Origin: Smithella sp.
Lineage (GTDB): Bacteria > Desulfobacterota > Syntrophia > Syntrophales > Smithellaceae
DNA: 64,000 bases
Reading direction: 5' to 3'
Assembly: GCA_012510495.1 (NCBI GenBank)
Contig: JAAZHX010000183.1
Location: forward strand, 1-64,000
The first letter of the stretch is position 1. Each line of letters starts with the position of its first letter. Below are positions 63,304 to 64,000 of this stretch, one piece after another. Under the pieces are notes generated by a model. It was given only the letters and a program-made list of their open reading frames with translations. It did no database searches and was not told where the DNA came from. Position numbers and translations under genes: made by a program.

Positions 63304-64000
63304 TTATTTCCGGCCGCGGCAGCGATCCAGATTGTCCACCTTCGTCTTGTCGCATTCATCTTCGATGTATCCGGATTCCGTCAGAATCTTCGGCGTGATA
63401 AAAACCATCAACTGCCGTTTATTGATTTCGATATTTTCCGTTTTAAACAGCCACCCCAGAACCGGAATCTTATAAAACCAGGGGACGCCGGCAGTAGTTT
63501 TAGACTCATTAAGCTTGGAAATTCCGCCGATCACGACCGTATCGCCGTCTCGCACGACCACTTTGGATTCCACCTCGTTTTTAACAATTGGCGGATTCTC
63601 GCCTTGAGCATTGACCTTGGTGAAGTCCGCCCAGTCGTTGGAGGCCTTGATATCCATGGAAACCCGGTTGTCATCCGTGATTTTCGGCTTGACCTCCAGT
63701 TTCAAAAGGGCGTCTTTAAAGGCGACAGTTGCAGGCGTGTTAGGCGTCTCTGCTGTGACGTAGGGCACCTCCTCGCCTTGCTTGATTACGGCTTTGACGT
63801 CATCCATCGTCACAATCCTGGGCGAAGAAATGATCTTGCCCCGCGTGGTTTTTTCCAGCGCCTGAAGCTGCGCTTCGATAAAACCGTGAGCGCCGCCGAA
63901 AACCAGGCCCAACGTCGGCGCCGTCACGGCGGACGGCATATTGACCGCGGCCATCGTGCCCGTCATCCCTGCCGGATTAATTTCCTTGGGATACGCATAA
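63304..64000 (-). CDS. pilQ: Type IV pilus secretin PilQ, C-terminal part (5' end outside window)
   Basis: The frame is open to the window edge; 231 codons are visible. The sequence is the secretin domain: LQALEKTTRGKIISSPRIV, QGEEVPYVT, VVVRDGDTVVIGGI, VPWFYKIPVLGWLFK and RQLMVFITPKIL. PilQ forms the outer-membrane pore for type IV pili. The closing residues are followed after about 107 nt by the TPR lipoprotein gene. Type II secretion GspD is less likely given the VPWFYKIPVLGWLF pattern. Confidence 0.92.
   Translation of the reverse strand, partial: YAYPKEINPAGMTGTMAAVNMPSAVTAPTLGLVFGGAHGFIEAQLQALEKTTRGKIISSPRIVTMDDVKAVIKQGEEVPYVTAETPNTPATVAFKDALLKLEVKPKITDDNRVSMDIKASNDWADFTKVNAQGENPPIVKNEVESKVVVRDGDTVVIGGISKLNESKTTAGVPWFYKIPVLGWLFKTENIEINKRQLMVFITPKILTESGYIEDECDKTKVDNLDRCRGRK

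Noticed and set aside
1-64000. CRISPR arrays
   Set aside because: No regularly spaced identical repeats of 24-40 bp were seen; the direct repeats at 32.7-35.0 kb are too few, too long and degenerate.

Overview
The window looks like chromosome from an anaerobic sulfite- or sulfate-reducing deltaproteobacterium (Desulfobacterota; the gene style suggests a Syntrophia- or Syntrophobacter-like lineage, but no 16S is present, so this is inference). The main reason is a complete reductive dissimilatory sulfite reductase locus: dsrA-dsrB-dsrD-dsrN, dsrC, a second dsrMK-like pair, then dsrM-dsrK-dsrJ-dsrO-dsrP (10.9-22.9 kb, all on +). DsrD and the absence of dsrEFH point to the reductive direction. 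Outer-membrane genes (waaA, pilQ with a PilW/PilF-like lipoprotein) show a diderm cell.

Layout. 0-6 kb: an AmpG-like transporter cut by the window edge, a 186-bp MITE-like inverted repeat, a TauE/SafE exporter, a drug-type MFS, a tandem double ThyX-like protein and murI. 6-10.7 kb: two small unknowns, ettA, a metallo-beta-lactamase-fold hydrolase, a PspC protein and a TlpA/CcdA thiol-redox pair. 10.8-24.6 kb: the dsr supercluster, ending in a CoA-disulfide/persulfide reductase with a rhodanese tail. 24.7-32.5 kb, same strand: a sulfoacetaldehyde acetyltransferase (xsc) homologue, an SDR, a second ThDP enzyme, an MFS carrier, a zinc alcohol dehydrogenase, a small unknown and a TetR regulator. 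Read together, this looks like an organosulfonate-to-sulfite module placed directly behind the sulfite-reducing machinery.

32.5-43.2 kb is an AT-richer defence and graveyard region. It holds a Fic toxin with a convergent 63-aa SxxxEG antitoxin candidate, decayed hsdM and rhuM pieces, a SEC-C protein, and a two-gene restriction-like module (Eco57I-type methylase plus a PLD-SNF2 helicase). The 3' tail of the methylase gene is scattered in several decayed copies. From 43.4 kb the core resumes with tRNA-Leu(CAG), ribF and asd, then an unusual translation cluster: AspRS fused to GatC, a GatA homologue that has lost its amidase residues, and GatB, followed by an opposing glnS. The rest is housekeeping: a threonine dehydratase-like enzyme, waaA, rpe, 3-hydroxyacyl-CoA dehydrogenase, a NYN protein, holA, a LOG-family protein, rpsU, a lipoate/octanoate transferase, gcvH, an M24 peptidase, a TPR lipoprotein and the C-terminal part of pilQ.

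Several families of short palindromic extragenic repeats are scattered between genes. All function calls rest on reading motifs and remembered family sequences; no database search was possible.
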